Shown: positions 51,055 through 62,400, numbered from the stretch's first letter. The stretch is 64,000 nt of DNA from Streptomyces globosus (GCF_003325375.1 NZ_CP030864.1:372001-436000); one strand, 5' to 3'. The notes: generated by a model from the sequence alone, not told the origin. Program-made: numbers and translations.

Positions 51055-51732
51055 TCAGCGCGCCAGCCCCATGCCGGCCTCCCGCCCGTAGACCACCGCC
51101 TGCGCACGGCAGTTGACGCCGATCTTGGCGAAGACGGCCGACACGTGGTTGCGTACGGTCTTCTCGGCCAGGGTCAGGGCGCGGGCGATCCGGCGGTTGT
51201 CGTACCCGCGGGCCACCAGGTCCAGGATCTCCCGCTCCCGCCGGGTCAGCATGGGCACCGGATCCGGCTCCGCCCTCGGCCCGGGCACTGCCAGCAGACT
51301 GGTCACCAGCCGGACCGCGACATCGCCGGCCACCATGAACCCGCTGCCCACCATGTGCACCGCCCCGACCATCTCGTGCGCTCCCGCCGACTTGGACACG
51401 TACCCGCGCACTCCGGCCAGCAGCGCCGCCCGCAGCAGCCCTGTGTCGTCGCCGCGGCCCGTCATCCCCAGGATCCCCCGCACCCCGGCATCGCGGACCA
51501 GCGCCCTGCACAGCTCCACCGAGGCGGACCCGGGCAGGTCCAGGTCCATCAGAACGACGTCGGGAGCGGCGCCCAGGGCCATGGGCACCACCTGACCGGC
51601 CTCCCCGGCCTCCGCGACGACGTCGATGCCCCCCGCACCGTCGAGTGCGGACCTGATGCCTGCACGCAGCAGGGGACGGCCCTCCACCAGGGCCACTCGA
51701 AGCCTGTTCTGGCCGGACGCAGACGTGGTCAT
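51055..51732 (-). CDS. LuxR-type response regulator with degenerate acidic pocket
   Basis: 225 residues. The receiver domain has a phosphate-acceptor region VVLMDLDLPGSA and the conserved lysine YVSKSAG, but the usual N-terminal Asp-Asp pair is replaced in VALVEGRPLLRAGI. This points to an atypical, perhaps phosphorylation-independent receiver. The C-terminal HTH is LTRREREILDLVARGYDNRRIARAL and on. No histidine kinase is nearby. It is divergent from the SARP gene and flanks the lanthipeptide cluster, so it probably controls that cluster. ATG at 51732 has GGAG nine bases upstream. Confidence 0.88.
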   Translation of the reverse strand: MTTSASGQNRLRVALVEGRPLLRAGIRSALDGAGGIDVVAEAGEAGQVVPMALGAAPDVVLMDLDLPGSASVELCRALVRDAGVRGILGMTGRGDDTGLLRAALLAGVRGYVSKSAGAHEMVGAVHMVGSGFMVAGDVAVRLVTSLLAVPGPRAEPDPVPMLTRREREILDLVARGYDNRRIARALTLAEKTVRNHVSAVFAKIGVNCRAQAVVYGREAGMGLAR

Positions 51733-51777
51733 GAAACAACTCCGATGTAGCGCGACGAACGTGGCGCCAGCATGTGA

Positions 51778-51808
51778 AGGCCCCGCTAGCGGATTACTAG
51801 CGGGGCCT
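51778..51808. promoter_or_regulatory. perfect 12-bp inverted repeat between two divergent regulators
   Basis: AGGCCCCGCTAG (51778-51789), spacer CGGATTA, CTAGCGGGGCCT (51797-51808). It lies between the LuxR-type gene (start 51732, minus) and the SARP gene (start 51861, plus). It is either an operator shared by both promoters or a terminator/insulator hairpin. The CTAGCGG half-site also appears as a direct repeat within it. Confidence 0.6.
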
Positions 51809-51860
51809 CGCACGGGAGTTCCCGTAAGCTCCCCTGCACCCGAACGAAAGCAGGAGAGGG

Positions 51861-54800
51861 GTGCGGGTGTTCCACTATCGGATCCTGGGGCCGCTGACCG
51901 TCCAGCGCGCAGGCGAGCCTGTGGCGATCACGGCGCCGAAGGAACGGGATCTGCTTGCCCTGCTCCTGCTGAACGCCGACCGCCCCGCGCCGGCCGAACA
52001 GCTGATCGACGGGATCTGGGGCGGGGCGCCCCCCTCGACGGCACGCACCACCCTGCAGAACTACGTGAAGAGGCTGCGGCACGCCCTGGGCGACTGCCGT
52101 ACCGGTCGGGACGTCCTGGCCACCGAGCCCGGCGGATACGTCCTGCGGCTCGACCACGGCGTCCTGGACCTGCGGGAGTTCGACGGGCTGACCCGGGGCG
52201 CGGCCGAGGCGTCGGAGCGCGGGGACGACGCCACCGCGTCGGCCCGGCTGCGCGCGGCTCTGGCCCTGTGGCAGGGGGAGGCGCTGGCGGGCAGCCGCGC
52301 GGACCGGCTCACCCAGGTGGAGGCGCCCAGGCTGAACGAATTGCGGATGGTCGCGTTCGAAAACCGCGTCCAAGCGGACCTCCGGCTGGGCCGGCACGCG
52401 GACGTCGTCGGCGAGATCCGGTCCGCGATCGGGAACCATCCGCTGCGCGAGCGGCTCCACGGACAGCTGATGCTCGCCCTGTACCGCTCGGGACGCCGGG
52501 GCGAAGCCCTCACCGCCTACCGGCAGGCGCGCGCCCGACTGGTGCAGGAGCTGGGGCTGGAGCCCGGCCCCGACCTGACCGCGCTGCACCGGCGCGTCCT
52601 GGCCGACGACCCCGCCCTCACGGACGAACGCGCACCGCTGACCGAACCGGCCCCCCGAAGCGCGAGCCGCCGCGCGCAGACCGCCGCCGGGCAGACGCCA
52701 CCCGCCCAGCTTCCGGGATCCACACCGGCGTTCGCCGGCCGGGCGGATGCGCTGCGGCGACTCGACGCGATGCTGCCCACCACCGGCACCGTGTCCACCG
52801 GTACGGTGCGGACCGCGCTGATCACCGGCCAGGGCGGCGCCGGAAAGACAGCCCTCGCCGTCCACTGGGGGCACCGCCGACGCGACTCCTTCCCCGACGG
52901 ACAGCTGTACGTGAACCTGCGCGGCCACGACGCGGGCCGGCCGCTGCGGCCCATCGACGCACTCGCCGGCTTCCTCCAGGCCTTCGGCGTGGCCGCCCAG
53001 CACATCCCGGTGGAGGCGGACCGGGCCGCGGCCCTCTACCGCTCGCTGTGCGCGGGCAGGCGCATGCTCGTCGTCCTGGACAACGCGCACAGCGCCGACC
53101 AGGTACGCCCGCTCTTCCCGGGCAGCTCGGAGTGCCTGGTCCTGGTGACCAGCCGCGACTCGCTCGCGGGCCTCGTCGCGCGGGAGGGCGCGACACCGCT
53201 CCCGCTGCGGACGCTGGAACCCGCCGAAGCCCAGGAAGTCCTCCTCAACATCATCGGCGCCCACCGGGTCCACGCGGAGCCCGGGGCCGCCGACGCCCTC
53301 ACCGCCGCCTGCGCCTACCTGCCGCTCGCCGTGGCGATCACCGCGGCGGACCTGGCCGTCCACCCCGGGCGCTCCCTCGCCGAGCAGGCGGCCCGGCTGA
53401 CCGGGGACCGGCTGGGGGCGCTCCAGGTGCCGGGGGACGAAGGGACCGCGGTCCGCTCCGTGCTCGACATGTCCTTCGCCACGCTCTCCCCGGCCGCCGC
53501 ACGGATGTTCAGCCTCTTCGGGCTGGTCCCCGGCGGAGACCTCCCGCTCAGGGCCGCCGCGGCCCTTGCGGGGGTGGACCCCCGGGCCGCCGGGGCACTG
53601 CTGGACGAACTGGTCCGCAGCCATCTGCTGGAGGAGCACGCGCCCGGCCGGTTCTCCTTCCACGACCTGCTGCGCGCCTACGCCGCTGAGCGGGTGCGGG
53701 AACAGGACGACGAGTCGGCCGCCCTCGCACGGCTGCACGCGTGGTACCTGGGGAGCACCGACAACGCCGTGCGGCTCCTCCAGCCCGAAGCCCTGCGCCT
53801 GCCCGTGGAGAGCGCCGGCCAGGGCCTCGGCTTCGCGGACGCCGCCGAGGCCCTGGACTGGATGGACGCCGAACGCCCGAACGCCGTGGCCTTCGTGCAG
53901 CACGCCGCGGAAAACGGACCGCGCAAGCTCGCCTGGACGCTCGCCGACGCCCTGCGTCCGTACATGATGAGGCGGGCCTACGCCGTCGACTGGCTCGCCG
54001 TGGGCGCGGCGGGCCTCGCCGCGGCGGAGGCCGACGGCAGCCTGGACGGACAGGCCGCCGCGCACCGCAGCCTGTCGAGCGCCTACCTGAACCAGAGCGA
54101 CTACGACATGTCCGTGTGCCACGACCGCCGAGCCCTGGACCTGTACCGCACCACGGGGTCGACGGAGGGCCAGAGCGCCGCGCACAACAGCCTGTGCCTC
54201 GCCTCGTGGTACGTGGGCGACCTGAAGGAGGCCCTGCGCCACGGCGAGCGGTGTGTGGAACTCGGCCGCAGTACGGGCTTCCGCGCCGGCGGGGCCATCG
54301 CCACGGGCAACGTGGGGGCGATCCTCCACGAGATGGGCCGGCTGGCCGAGGCCGAGGAGCAGCTCACCCGGGCGCTGGTGCTCTACGACGAGCTGGGCTT
54401 CCCGACGGCGGCGGCACTCGCCGAGCGCAACCTCGGAGCGGTGCTGCACGAGAGCGGCCACCCGGAGCGCGCCCGCGCGGCCCTGGACCGGGCGGCCGAG
54501 ATCCAGCGGCGCCTCGGCAACCAGGTCGACATCGCCTACACCTTCTTCTGGCTCGCGCTGACCATGATCCGGTCGGGCGACCGTGCGGGTGCCCTCGACC
54601 ACATCGACCGGGGCTTCGAGACCGCGACCGGTGAAGCCCGCGCAGAGTCCTACCTGTACGTGGGGCGGGCTCTGCTCTCGCAGAGCGTCGGCAACCACGG
54701 CGTCGCCCTGAAGCACTTCGAGACCGCCCGCGGCCTGGCCCGGCGCTGCAACGCCCGCACTCCCGAGCTCCGGGCCCTGCTGGGCCTCGCGGACTCCAGC

Positions 54801-55058
54801 CTGCGCCTGGGGAGGCCGGCGGACACGGCGCGGTTCGCGGAGGCGGCCCGCGAGTCGGCCGGCCGCAGAGGGTACGGACTCTTCGAAGCCCGAGCGCTGC
54901 TCTTGCTGGCCGAGGCCTCCCTGGAGCACGGCGAGCCCGAAGCCGCCGCCCTGCGGGCCGAGCAGGCTGCCGTACTGCTGCCGGAGCCCGGTCACCGGCA
55001 CTACCGCGCCGAGGCCCTCGCTCTGGCGCAGCGGTCCCGCGAGGGGGCGACGGGCTGA
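51861..55058 (+). CDS. SARP-family regulator (AfsR type, with NB-ARC and TPR)
   Basis: 1065 residues. OmpR-like winged helix (YRILGPLTVQRAGEPVAI, 1-95), BTAD domain (about 100-250; RLNELRMVAFENRVQADLRL-type helices), an NB-ARC ATPase with P-loop LITGQGGAGKTALAVH (near 318), then C-terminal TPR repeats (about 690-1060; LAWTLADALRPYMMRRAYAV region onward). AfsR-type proteins activate antibiotic clusters by binding direct repeats in promoters. The GTG at 51861 lies close behind GGAGAGGG; GTG 51867 is an alternative. Probably a pathway-specific activator for the lanthipeptide or NRPS cluster on either side. Confidence 0.92.
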   Translation: MRVFHYRILGPLTVQRAGEPVAITAPKERDLLALLLLNADRPAPAEQLIDGIWGGAPPSTARTTLQNYVKRLRHALGDCRTGRDVLATEPGGYVLRLDHGVLDLREFDGLTRGAAEASERGDDATASARLRAALALWQGEALAGSRADRLTQVEAPRLNELRMVAFENRVQADLRLGRHADVVGEIRSAIGNHPLRERLHGQLMLALYRSGRRGEALTAYRQARARLVQELGLEPGPDLTALHRRVLADDPALTDERAPLTEPAPRSASRRAQTAAGQTPPAQLPGSTPAFAGRADALRRLDAMLPTTGTVSTGTVRTALITGQGGAGKTALAVHWGHRRRDSFPDGQLYVNLRGHDAGRPLRPIDALAGFLQAFGVAAQHIPVEADRAAALYRSLCAGRRMLVVLDNAHSADQVRPLFPGSSECLVLVTSRDSLAGLVAREGATPLPLRTLEPAEAQEVLLNIIGAHRVHAEPGAADALTAACAYLPLAVAITAADLAVHPGRSLAEQAARLTGDRLGALQVPGDEGTAVRSVLDMSFATLSPAAARMFSLFGLVPGGDLPLRAAAALAGVDPRAAGALLDELVRSHLLEEHAPGRFSFHDLLRAYAAERVREQDDESAALARLHAWYLGSTDNAVRLLQPEALRLPVESAGQGLGFADAAEALDWMDAERPNAVAFVQHAAENGPRKLAWTLADALRPYMMRRAYAVDWLAVGAAGLAAAEADGSLDGQAAAHRSLSSAYLNQSDYDMSVCHDRRALDLYRTTGSTEGQSAAHNSLCLASWYVGDLKEALRHGERCVELGRSTGFRAGGAIATGNVGAILHEMGRLAEAEEQLTRALVLYDELGFPTAAALAERNLGAVLHESGHPERARAALDRAAEIQRRLGNQVDIAYTFFWLALTMIRSGDRAGALDHIDRGFETATGEARAESYLYVGRALLSQSVGNHGVALKHFETARGLARRCNARTPELRALLGLADSSLRLGRPADTARFAEAARESAGRRGYGLFEARALLLLAEASLEHGEPEAAALRAEQAAVLLPEPGHRHYRAEALALAQRSREGATG

Positions 55059-55210
55059 ACGCCGAGGCAGAGCCCCCGGCACCGCCCACCGAGCCCACGC
55101 GCCCCGGCCGACCAGGCCTTCCGGCGCACCCCGCGCCTTCGTTTGCCGCGTTCTTCGCACCCCGTCGGCGTGCCGGCCCCGTGCCCGGCACCGGCGGACC
55201 CGAAGCGACG

Positions 55211-55250
55211 GTGCTGGTCGCAGCCACCGGCGAATGGCTGTGACCAGCAC
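55211..55250. terminator. long bidirectional terminator hairpin
   Basis: A 16-bp stem with one G-T pair (55211-55226 with 55235-55250) and loop CCGGCGAA, between the convergent SARP and formyltransferase genes. Confidence 0.75.
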
Positions 55251-55265
55251 TCTCTCAACAGGCCC

Positions 55266-56120
55266 TCAGACCAACGGGTCCGCCGCCAGGACCCACAGGT
55301 CGCCGTCGCCGCAGGCGATGCGGCGGCCGGTGCCCGGGGGCGGCTGGTGCAGGGTCGTGCGGCGCAGCCGCCAGGGTGTGCCGTCGATCACCGCCACCGG
55401 GCCCTGTACGCGCGGGTGGTGTCCGGCGATGTTCCAGGCGCGGACCTGCTTGTGGATGTCCGAGGCCCGCCCCGACCAGTCCACCGCGGCGTAGTCCTCC
55501 GCGAAGAACCCGGCCCAGCTGCCCTCCCGCGCCGGCTGCGGCTCGCCCTCGTCCCCGCGCACCAGCCGCCGCAGCACCAGCGGCAGCAGCTCCGAAGCCG
55601 CCTCCAGCACCCGGGCGTTGACCCCGGTGAACGACCAGGCCTCGTCGTCCAGGGCGATCGTCGTCCGGGCCAGCACGGAGCCGGTGTCCAGCTCCGCGTC
55701 CATCCGGTGCCACGTCACGCCGATCGCACGCTCGCCGTTGCGCACGGCCCACCCCACCGGGTTCGGCCCCCGGTACGAGGGCAGGTCGGACGGGTGGCAG
55801 TTGACGGTCCCCAGCCGGGCCGCGGCCACAGCGGCGGCGGGCAGCTTCCGCGGGTAGCCGTAGCTGACGGCCACGTCGACGGCGTACGCGCCCAACAGGC
55901 CCGCGATCGTATCCGTACGGGAGGGAACGGCCAGGTCCACCCCCGGCGGCAGGTCATGCTCGCCGAGCACGTGCCCGGGCCAGTCGGCGGGGCGCCGGTG
56001 GCCTACCACCACCGGGACCCGGTGCCCGAGGGCGCACAGCGCCTCGACCAGCGGGGGTGCGGTCTGCGGCAGCGCGGCCACGACGGCGACGCGCAGCACG
56101 GGCGTGTCCGGCGCGTTCAC
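55266..56120 (-). CDS. formyltransferase (Fmt-like, NRPS-associated)
   Basis: 284 residues. It has the 10-formyltetrahydrofolate-dependent catalytic core: VNCHPSDLPSYRGPNPVGWA (catalytic Asn and His) and ELDTGSVLARTTIAL (Asp). The C-terminal half has an Fmt-like extension (HKQVRAWNIAGHHPRVQGPV). GTG overlaps the mbtH stop (GTGA), so it is co-translated with the NRPS accessory protein. Similar enzymes formylate ornithine or hydroxyornithine in coelichelin-type siderophores, or the first amino acid of linear gramicidin-type peptides. No ornithine hydroxylase is in the window, so the substrate is open. Confidence 0.85.
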   Translation of the reverse strand: MNAPDTPVLRVAVVAALPQTAPPLVEALCALGHRVPVVVGHRRPADWPGHVLGEHDLPPGVDLAVPSRTDTIAGLLGAYAVDVAVSYGYPRKLPAAAVAAARLGTVNCHPSDLPSYRGPNPVGWAVRNGERAIGVTWHRMDAELDTGSVLARTTIALDDEAWSFTGVNARVLEAASELLPLVLRRLVRGDEGEPQPAREGSWAGFFAEDYAAVDWSGRASDIHKQVRAWNIAGHHPRVQGPVAVIDGTPWRLRRTTLHQPPPGTGRRIACGDGDLWVLAADPLV

Positions 56121-56338
56121 CGGGCGGTCCCGGCAGCGGCCCCGGCGGCCCGCAGCGAACGCGGCCGCAGGTCGGTCCAGGACGTCTCGACCCAGGCCAG
56201 GCAGGTGGCCCTGTCGGCGCGCGGGTGCACCTCCCGCCAGCCGTCCGGAGCGGTGATGTGGGCGGGCCAGAGGCTGTGCTGCTCCTCGTCGTTGGCCAGT
56301 ACGACGAACGTGCCGTCGGGGTCGTCGAAGGGGTTCAT
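56117..56338 (-). CDS. mbtH: MbtH-family protein
   Basis: 73 residues with the family pattern NPFDDPDGTFVVLANDEEQH, SLWPAHITAPDGWREVH and CLAWVETSWTDLRP. MbtH proteins bind adenylation domains and help them fold or work. ATG at 56338 with GAGGAGACC upstream. It follows the NRPS gene and is coupled to the formyltransferase. The 159-base gap to the NRPS stop contains a tandem GGAATGC repeat. Confidence 0.95.
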   Translation of the reverse strand: MNPFDDPDGTFVVLANDEEQHSLWPAHITAPDGWREVHPRADRATCLAWVETSWTDLRPRSLRAAGAAAGTAR

Positions 56339-56355
56339 GAGGTCTCCTCGTGTGT

Positions 56356-56389
56356 GGAATGCGGAATGCGGAATGCGGAATGCGGATGC
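56356..56389. repeat. tandem heptamer repeat GGAATGC
   Basis: Four perfect head-to-tail copies of GGAATGC (56356-56383), then a degenerate GGATGC, in the spacer between the NRPS and mbtH genes, about 20 bases before the mbtH ATG. Confidence 0.9.
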
Positions 56390-56497
56390 GGGCGCGGCGG
56401 CGCAGCGCACCGCCGGATGGCACTGCCATCGGTCAAGGGAGAACAGCGGCGCAGGCTGAGGCCAGCCCCGCGGCTCCGGGCCGGGACCGGCCCCCGG

Positions 56498-59400
56498 TCA
56501 GCCCCGTACGCGTACGGGCGCCTCCGCCGCCACCGCGGCGGCCAGCGCCGCCGGCGTGGCCCGCCGCATCACCTGGGCCAGCGTCACCGACGGGTCGAGC
56601 CCCTCGCGCAGGCACTGGAGCAGCCGGGCGGCGAGCAGCGAGTGCCCGCCCAGGTCGAAGAAGTCGTCGTCCACGCCGACCCGCTCCAGGCCCAGCACGT
56701 CGGCGTACGCCTCGGCCACCACGCGCTCCGCCGGGGTACGGGGCTCCCGCTGCACGGCGGGCGCCCGCAGCGGCTCGGGCAGGGCCCGCCGGTCCACCTT
56801 GCCGTTCACGGTCAGCGGCATGCGCTCCAGCACCACCACCCGCGCGGGCAGCATGAAGTCCGGCAGCACCTCCGCCAGCGCGGCCCGCAGCGCACCCCCG
56901 TCGAGGGGCGTGCCGGTCTCCGACGCGCCGACGGCGTACCCGGTGAGCTCCTTGCCGCCGCGCCCGTCCGGCCCCGCCACCACGGCGGCCTGCACCACCC
57001 CGGGCAGGGCGGCCAGCGCGGCCCGCACCTCGTCCGGCTCGATGCGGTGCCCGCGGATCTTGACCTGGTCGTCGTTGCGGCCGGTGAACTCCAGCGCGCC
57101 GTCCGGCAGCCTCCGCGCCAGGTCACCGGTGCGGTACATCCGCGACCCGGGCGGCCCCCACGGGTCGGCCACGAACCGCGCCGAGGTCAGCCCCGGCCGG
57201 CCCAGGTACCCGCGCGCCACCTGGTCGCCCGCCAGGTACAGCTCGCCGACCAGCCCGTCGGGCACCGGCCGCAGCCCCGCGTCCAGCACCCGCACCCGCG
57301 ACCCGGGCACCGCACGCCCGATCGGGGGCCGCGCGGGCCAGCCGGCCGGCTCCCCGGCGACCTCGCCCGCCGTCACGACGTGCGTCTCGGCCGGCCCGTA
57401 ATGGTTGTGCAGCCGCTTCCCGCCGCGGGCGCACAGGCTGCGCAGCTGCGGCCCGACGACCAGCGCCTCGCCGGCCTGCACCAGGTGCCGCAGGTCGGGC
57501 AGCGTCTCCCGCTCCCCGTCCGCGAACTCGCACAGCGCCGCCAGTACGGGCGTCGGCGCGAACAGCTCGGTCACCCGGTGCGTACGCAGCCATGCTGTCC
57601 AGGCGGCCGCGTCGGCCCGGGTGTCCGCGTCCGGGACGGCCAGCGTACGGCCCGTGCACAGCGCGGTGAGGACCTCCTGCGTGGCGACGTCGAACGCCAT
57701 GGACGTGAACTGCGCCGTCACCGACCCCGGTTCCGCCGGGAAGCGCTCCTCGTGCCAGTCCACCAGCCGGTCCAGGGCCGCCCCTGGCATCACCACGGCC
57801 TTCGGCACCCCCTGTGTCCCCGACGTGTGCACCACGTACGCCGGATGCCCGGGCAGCCGCACCGGACGACGGCGCACCCGCGGCCCGCCCGGTCCGGCCG
57901 GCGGCTCGGGCGCCACGTGCCGCGGCTCCAGCAGCATCCGCGGCACAGCGGCGTCGACCAGTGACAGCGCCGCATCGAACTCCCGCTGCCGTACGAGCAG
58001 TGCGGGCCGCCCCTCGGCGGCCAGCGCCGCCACCCGGGCGGCCGGGTGCCGCGGATCCAGCCACAGGTACGCGGCCCCGGCCTTGAGCACCGCCAGCATC
58101 GCCGCCACCGCGTCCCGGCCGCGCCGCAGGCACAGGGCGACGACGTCCTCGGGCCCGATGCCGCGGTCGGACAGCTCCCCGGCCAGCCGGTCCGAGGCCG
58201 CGTCCAGGCCCCGGTAGTCCAGCACCCCCGCACCGTCCACGACGGCCGGCCGCCCCGGAGCCGTGCGCACGTGCCCGGCGAACCGCTCCAACACCGGCAC
58301 CGGCACCGGCAGCAGCTCCTCCGCGCCCGCGCCCGCCCCCGCCGCCCCGACCGCCGCAACCGGCTGCGCGGCGGGCACGTCCAGATCGGCGGCCAGCGCG
58401 TCCAACGCCTCGACCAGCCGCGCCCCGATCTCCCGAGCCCCCTCCCCGCCGAGCCTCCCCGGCTGGTACTGGACCCGGATCGCCATCCGCTCCCCGGGCG
58501 AGACCAGCACGCACAGCGGGTAGTGCGTGCCGTTCTCCACCCGGCTGGACACCACCCGCAGGTCAGCTCCCCACCGGGTGGCGAAGGCGTCCGTATACGT
58601 CTCCAGCACGACGACGGTGTCGAACAGCTCGCGCAGCCCGGTCCCGCGGATGATCTCCGCCAGTCCCAGGTGCTGGAACGGCATCATCTCGGTCCGCTGC
58701 TCCTGGAGCGCCGCCAGCAGCCCGCCCCGGTCGCCGGCCGCCGCGGTGTCCACGCGCACCGGCACCGCGTTGTTCATCAGCCCGACCATGGACTCGACCC
58801 CGGGCAGGTGGGGCGGCCGGTCCGCGACGACCGTGCCGAACACCACGTCCGTCCGGCCGGTCAGCTGGGCCAGCACCAGCGCCCACGCGCCCAGCACCAG
58901 CGTGTTCAGCGACAGCGCCCGCTCCCGGGCCCGCGCCCGCAGCGCGGCCGTGCGCCCGGCCGGCAGCTCCACCAGCACCGTGCGCGGCCGCCCCCGCTCC
59001 CCGCCGGCGCCCGGCGGCGGCGTCAGCAGCGTCGGCTCGCTCACGCCGCCGAGCAGGGCCTGCCAGTGCTTCCCCGCCAACGCCGCGTCCTGATCGGCGA
59101 CGTACCGCAGGTACGCCAGCGCCGACGGCCGCGCGGCGAGCGCCGGCACCGCGCCCGAGGCGGCCTGCCCGTACAGGTCGGCCAGGTCGGCCAGCGCCAC
59201 CTGCATCGACCAGCCGTCCATCAGGATGTGGTGGTAGCTCAGCAGCAGCCGCGAGCGGCCCCCGCCCAGCCGCAGCAGCACGGCCCGCAGCAGCGGCGGC
59301 GCGGCCGGGTCGAACGGCTCGTCCCGGTCCCGGAGCGCCTCCGCCTCCGCGGCGGGCCCGCGCGCGCCCTCGGGAAGCCCCGCCAGGTCCACCTCCCGCA

Positions 59401-62400
59401 ACGGCACCGCGGCCTTCTCCGGCACGAACTGCACCGCCCGGCCCCCGCAGTCCCACCGGAACCCGGCCCGCAGGGCCGGATGCCGCTCGACGAGCAGGCC
59501 CAGCGCCGAGCGCAGCGCGCCCGCGTCCACCGGCCCCTCCAGGTCGAGCACGGTCTGCACGTGGTACGGATCCGCGGCGCCCCCGCCCTCGTGGGCGTGG
59601 TAGAGCAGCCCCTCCTGGAGCGGCGAGCACGGCCACTGCTCCTCCGCCCGCTGCCCGGGCACGAGGGCCGCCCCGGCCCCTCCCGGCCGCGCACCGCCGT
59701 CCGCCGCCCGGGCGAGCGCGGCCAGCACACGGTCCCACTCCGCGGCCAGGCCCTCCGCTTCGCCGCTGTCGACCAGCCGCGCGGACCACCGCCACACCGC
59801 GGTCAGCAGCGGCTCCCCGGTGCGCTCGTCGACGACCGCGTTGACTTCCAGCGGGTGCGACAGCGGCTGCCGGGCGGCCCGGTGGATGCCGAGGACGGGC
59901 GCCTCCGCCGCGTGCGGCCACGGGTCACGGCCCGGGACGGCGTACCGGCCGAGGTAGTTGAAGAGCACCGGCCGCCCCGGCGCGGCCGCCAGCAGCCGGC
60001 CGGCCTGCGGGTGCAGGTGACGCAGCAGCCCGTACGAGGCACGGTCGCGCGGCACCCGCCGCCACTGCTCGCGTACGGCGCGCACCGCGTCCGCGAGGTC
60101 CGCGTCCGCCGCGCCCGGGTCCGCGGTCAGACGGACGGGGAACATGCACGTGAACCAGCCGACCGTGGCGGCGACTCCGGCCTCCGCCCCGCCTGCCTCC
60201 GACCCGCCGTCCCGGCCGTGCCCCTCGGTGTCCAGGACCAGCGTCGGGGACCCGCTGCGCCGGGCGGCGGCCACCGCCAGCGCGGCCAGCAGCAGCTCCT
60301 GCGTCGTCGCGCCGTAGTACGCCGGCGCGGTGGTGAGCAGGGCCCGGCCGACCTCGGCGGGCAGCACCGACTCCCAGGACCGGGACGTCCCGACGGTGTC
60401 CGACTCCGCATCCAGCGCCCCGCGCGACGGCCACGGCACGGCAGCCGGTGCACCCGCCTCCAGCCAGTGCGGCAGCGTCGCCAGCACCTCGTCGCTGCCG
60501 GCCCGCCCGGTCTGCGCCCGCACCCACTGCCGGTACGGGGTTCCCGTGCCCCAGGCGCCCAGCGCCCGCGGATCCTCCGCGGCCCGCGCCAGGTCCTGCA
60601 CCAGCACCTGCCAGGACACCCCGTCCACCACCAGGTGGTGCGCGGCCAGCAGCAGCCGGCCCGCCCGCGCCGGGCCCGCGTCCCACCACACCGCGCGCAG
60701 GGCCCGCCCCGCGGGCAGGTCCAGCGACCGCATGGCGCACGCCACCGCCTCCCGGACCTCGCGCGCGGACGGGGCGCCCGGCAGGTCCCGTACGTCCACC
60801 ACGTCCAGCAGCGTGCCCGCCTCCACCTCGCCCGGCGGCAGCACCTCGGGCTGCCACACAGTGGCCGCGGACAGGTCGGGGAGCCGGGTGCGCAGGGCGT
60901 CGTGCCGGTCGAGCACCGCCTGCAGGGCCGCGACGAGCGCCTCACGCGCCAGCCCGGGCGGCGTCTCGAGGAGCTGAGACTGCACGAACTCGCCCACGCC
61001 TGACCCCTGTTCGCGCAGCCACAGCGCGATCGGAGGCAGCTCCAGACGGCCGGTCGCCGACCGGTGCAGCAGGTCCGCGGCCGGCGCCGCGGCCTGCGCG
61101 CAGGCGGCCAGGGCGCCCGGGGTCCGCAGCCGGAAGACGTCCTGGGAGCTGATCGCCACGTTCTCCCGGCGGACCCGGCTGACCAGCCGCATCGCCGTGA
61201 TGCTGTCGCCGCCCAGTGCGAAGAAGTCGTCACCGGTGCCGGCCCCGGCCAGCCCGAGCACCTCCGCGAACGCCGCGCACAGCGCCCGCTCGGCCGGCGT
61301 CCGCGCGACACCGCCCGCACCGCCCCGTACGGCGGCGGGCGCGGGCAGCGCCGCCCGGTCCACCTTGCCGTTCACCGTCAGCGGGATGTCGTCGACCAGC
61401 ATGACCGCCGACGGCACGAGGTACTCGGGCAGCGCCCGGCCCAGCCGCTCGCGCAGCTCCTCCCCGGTGGCGCCGGACGCGCCGCGCTCCGGCACCGCGT
61501 AGCCGACCAGCCGCCCGCCGTGCGCCACCACGACCGCCTGCGCGACCCCGGGCAGGGCCGCCAGGGCGGCGCGCACCTCGCCGGGCTCGACCCGGTGGCC
61601 GCGGATCTTGACCTGGTCGTCGTCGCGCGCCAGGTACTCCAGTGCACCCCGGGGCCCCCGCACGGCCAGGTCGCCGGTGCGGTACATGCGCGTACCGGCC
61701 GGACCGAACGGGTCTGCGACGAAGCGCTCGGAGGTCAGGCCCGCACGCCCCAGGTAGCCCTGGGCCAGCTGCTCGCCCGCCACGTACACCTCGCCGGGCT
61801 CGCCGTCCGGCACCTCGGCCAGATCGGGCCCGAGCAGCCGTACGGCGGCCCCGGGCAGCCCGGTGCCGATCGGCACCCGCGCCCCGGACAACGGCTGCCC
61901 GGGCGGCAGGGGGTGCAGCGTGGTGAAGGTGGTGCACTCGGTGGGGCCGTAGACATGGCCGAGCGCCACCTGCGGACAGGCGGCCCGGATCCGTGCGAAC
62001 GCCTGCGGGTCGGCGGCCTCGCCTCCGGTGAGCACCGTGTGCAGCCCCCGCAGCGCACCCGGGTCGTCCGCGGCGATCTGGTTGAACCAGGCGGTGGTGA
62101 GGAAGACCCCGGTGACACCGTGCTCGGCGACCAGGGCGGCCAGCCGGTGGGCGTCGAGCCGGTCCTCGGCGGGGACGACGACGGTGCCGCCCCGGGTGAG
62201 CGGCAGCCACAGGTCGTGGCTGAGCGCGTCGAAGCCGAGTGCGGAGACGAGCGCCGTGACCCGGTGCCCGGGCGCCTCCCAGTGCGGGTCGGCGGCGAAG
62301 TGCGCCAGGTTGCGGTGGGTGACCTGGACTCCCTTGGGGCGTCCGGTCGACCCCGAGGTGTAGAAGACGCACGCCACCCGCCCGAGTTCCCCGTCCGCCG

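Noticed and set aside
56356..56389. GGAATGC repeats as a CRISPR array
   Set aside because: Seven-base units without spacers and no cas genes nearby.
58046..61003. A 985-codon open frame antisense to the NRPS, and similar long frames elsewhere
   Set aside because: High-GC shadow of the NRPS gene; composition is His/Arg/Pro/Gln-rich and shows no domain.
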